Part shown: positions 62,541 through 64,000 of the stretch, piece by piece
How positions within the stretch are numbered: position 1 is the first letter of the stretch
How the letters are laid out: every line of letters begins with the position of its first letter
From: Leadbetterella sp040829825
GTDB taxonomy: Bacteria > Bacteroidota > Bacteroidia > Cytophagales > Spirosomataceae
Direction: 5' to 3' (one strand)
Assembly: GCF_040829825.1 (NCBI RefSeq)
Contig: NZ_JBFOLH010000005.1
DNA length: 64,000 nt
The notes under the pieces: generated by a model
Databases searched by the model: none
What the model saw: only the letters and a program-made list of their open reading frames with translations
What the model was told of the DNA's origin: nothing
Translations under genes and position numbers: made by a program

Positions 62541-64000
62541 ATGAAAAAAATTTTGCTATTACTTATTATTTCATTCCCGGCTCTTTCCCAGAGCTACACC
62601 CTTAAAGGCTCATTGGTAGACACCACAGGTGCTCCGCTTGAATTTGCCACGATGTTCCTGCTTAACCCTTCTGACTCCACCATGCTTACCTTTGGCCGGA
62701 CAGACGGCGAAGGCAGATTTGAATTCAAAGGCGTAAAAAAGGCAGATGTGGTATTGCAGGCCACCTTTGTGGGGTACCTTCCCTACAAGCAGCTGGTCAA
62801 ATATGATCCGGCCGTGACATCGCGTGACCTGGGGGCCATTCGTATGAAGCCCATTGACCAGGAGCTGTACGAGGTGGTCATCAAAACCGCTAAAGCCCCC
62901 ATGTCTTTTAAAGGCGATACCGTAGAGTATGACGCCAGTAAATTCAAGGTGCCGCCGGGGTCAACGGTAGAAGACCTGCTGCGAAGATTGCCCGGTTTCC
63001 AGGTAGACGGCGACGGTAACATTAAAGCCCAGGGCGAAAATATCACCAAGGTACTGGTAGGCGGTAAACGGTTTTTCGGAAGCGATCCGAAAGCGGCTAC
63101 CAAAAACCTCCCGTCTGAAGCCATCAGCAAGGTCCAGGTATTCAATGACGCCACGGAGCAGTCTAAGGTAACCGGTGTAAGCGACGGTACCACGGAAAAA
63201 ACACTGAACCTCGAACTCAAAGACGAATTCAAAAAAGGGGCTTTCGGAAAGCTCACGGCCGGGGCAGGTACGGAAGACCGGATACTGGCCAAAGGGAACT
63301 ACAACCGCTTTGACGACAAAAACCAGCTCTCCATCATCGGCTTCGGAAACAATATCAACCAGTCTGGGCTTTCGAACGACGACTATCAGGATTTCCGGGG
63401 CAGCCAGTCGTACAACTGGGGCGACAACGTAGACTTTGGCTTTGACTCGGGCGGCTATATCGTTATCTTCGGGGATGACAATAACGGGGAAAGCCTGAGC
63501 ATACCTACCTCCTGGGGGCCTGACCGGGGTAAAAGCCAGAACATTGCCGGCGGGTTGAACTACAATTACGACACCAAAAAGAATAAAATAAGCTCCAACT
63601 ATTTCTACAACAGAACCGCGCAGCAGCTGCAGCAGGAACAGTACAGAAATATATTCCTGCCCGGTACCCAGTACAACATCCGCAGCCAGGAAAGATACGA
63701 AAATACCATCGGCAACCACCGGGGAAGCCTGCGGTATGAACGCGAGCTCGATTCGCTCCGTACCCTTATCGGTTATGTGAACGGGCGCCTGGCCGATCGC
63801 GACCAGTTTTCGGATGTAAAACAGCAGTATTTCAACCTGTCAAACGAGCATTTCCGTAACCAGAACCCATTTTCTACCGGTGACGGATTCACTGCCAACC
63901 TCGAAAGCTCGGTACTCTTCAGGAACAAGTTTAAGAAAAAAGGCCGCTCTTTCCTGTTATCAGGCACGTATACGTTCAACAACAACAATACCGATGCCTT
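62541..64000 (+). CDS. TonB-dependent receptor / outer membrane beta-barrel protein, 5' part
   Basis: An open frame starts at the ATG at 62541 and continues to the end of the window without a stop (486 codons seen). A signal peptide (MKKILLLLIISFPALSQS) is followed by a carboxypeptidase-regulatory-like domain (YTLKGSLVDTTGAPLEFATM; about 20-105), a plug-like segment (TVEDLLRRLPGFQVDGDG, VLVGGKRFFGSDPKAA, SKVQVFNDATEQSK) and the start of a barrel (LNLELKDEFKKGAFGKLTAGAG). It belongs to the Bacteroidota outer membrane beta-barrel family related to TonB receptors. The upstream 225 bases hold no gene; a -7-like TAAATTTA lies at 62502-62509. Confidence 0.88.
   Translation, partial: MKKILLLLIISFPALSQSYTLKGSLVDTTGAPLEFATMFLLNPSDSTMLTFGRTDGEGRFEFKGVKKADVVLQATFVGYLPYKQLVKYDPAVTSRDLGAIRMKPIDQELYEVVIKTAKAPMSFKGDTVEYDASKFKVPPGSTVEDLLRRLPGFQVDGDGNIKAQGENITKVLVGGKRFFGSDPKAATKNLPSEAISKVQVFNDATEQSKVTGVSDGTTEKTLNLELKDEFKKGAFGKLTAGAGTEDRILAKGNYNRFDDKNQLSIIGFGNNINQSGLSNDDYQDFRGSQSYNWGDNVDFGFDSGGYIVIFGDDNNGESLSIPTSWGPDRGKSQNIAGGLNYNYDTKKNKISSNYFYNRTAQQLQQEQYRNIFLPGTQYNIRSQERYENTIGNHRGSLRYERELDSLRTLIGYVNGRLADRDQFSDVKQQYFNLSNEHFRNQNPFSTGDGFTANLESSVLFRNKFKKKGRSFLLSGTYTFNNNNTDA

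Overview
The window is a chromosomal segment of a member of the Bacteroidota, most likely of the Cytophagales type. The evidence is two PorP/SprF-family proteins around a PorE-like OmpA protein, SusC-like TonB receptors with carboxypeptidase-regulatory domains, a short histone H1-like protein, a DUF4159/MoxR/BatA operon, many weak or absent Shine-Dalgarno sites, several TTG starts, and TAnnTTTG -7 boxes. Base composition looks close to half GC by eye. I saw no tRNA, rRNA, CRISPR array or complete insertion sequence. No gene-free stretch exceeds about 300 bases.

Layout. 1-2.1 kb: end of a GntP-family permease, a RidA-family protein and an M19 dipeptidase (+). 2.1-4.3 kb: exported GH20 hexosaminidase (-). 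4.4-10.2 kb: 2-oxoglutarate dehydrogenase complex sucA-sucB-lpdA (-). 10.4-14.9 kb: PorP, PorE-like, PorP (-). 15.1-21.5 kb: TonB receptor, cytidylate kinase, FAD oxidoreductase and an outer-membrane barrel protein with a decayed peptidase-MA-like domain (-). 21.7-24.9 kb: AddA/RecB-like helicase-nuclease (+), then a MITE-like 120-base element and a very large sensor kinase (-, to 28.7 kb). 28.9-42.3 kb: a ten-gene operon (-) reading TldD, TldE, TldD, TldE, DUF4159, MoxR, DUF58, BatA-like, DUF4175-like, GATase-like membrane protein. 42.4-48.2 kb: START-like exported protein, YhcG-type nuclease, ychF, PBP1A (-). 48.4-52.3 kb: two-gene ABC exporter and a POT peptide transporter (+). 52.4-58.4 kb: YciH/SUI1, lipid kinase, NTF2-like protein, MaoC hydratase, histone-like protein, alpha-oxoamine synthase, rpe, hslU. 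58.5-64 kb: GH3 glucosidase, an unknown polytopic membrane protein and the start of a TonB-type receptor that runs off the end.

The most interesting part is the operon at 28.9-42.3 kb. Both TldD proteins begin with a twin-arginine motif, while neither TldE has an export signal. The downstream genes are a MoxR/von Willebrand type chaperone-like module with large extracytoplasmic membrane partners, one of which carries a His/Asp-rich loop. My reading, which is inference, is a periplasm-facing zinc-peptidase system in which TldE may be exported bound to TldD. A second theme is non-coding structure: heptad-phased repeats at four loci, a perfect 27-bp palindrome, a hairpin that contains the stop codons of two convergent genes, and the MITE-like element.
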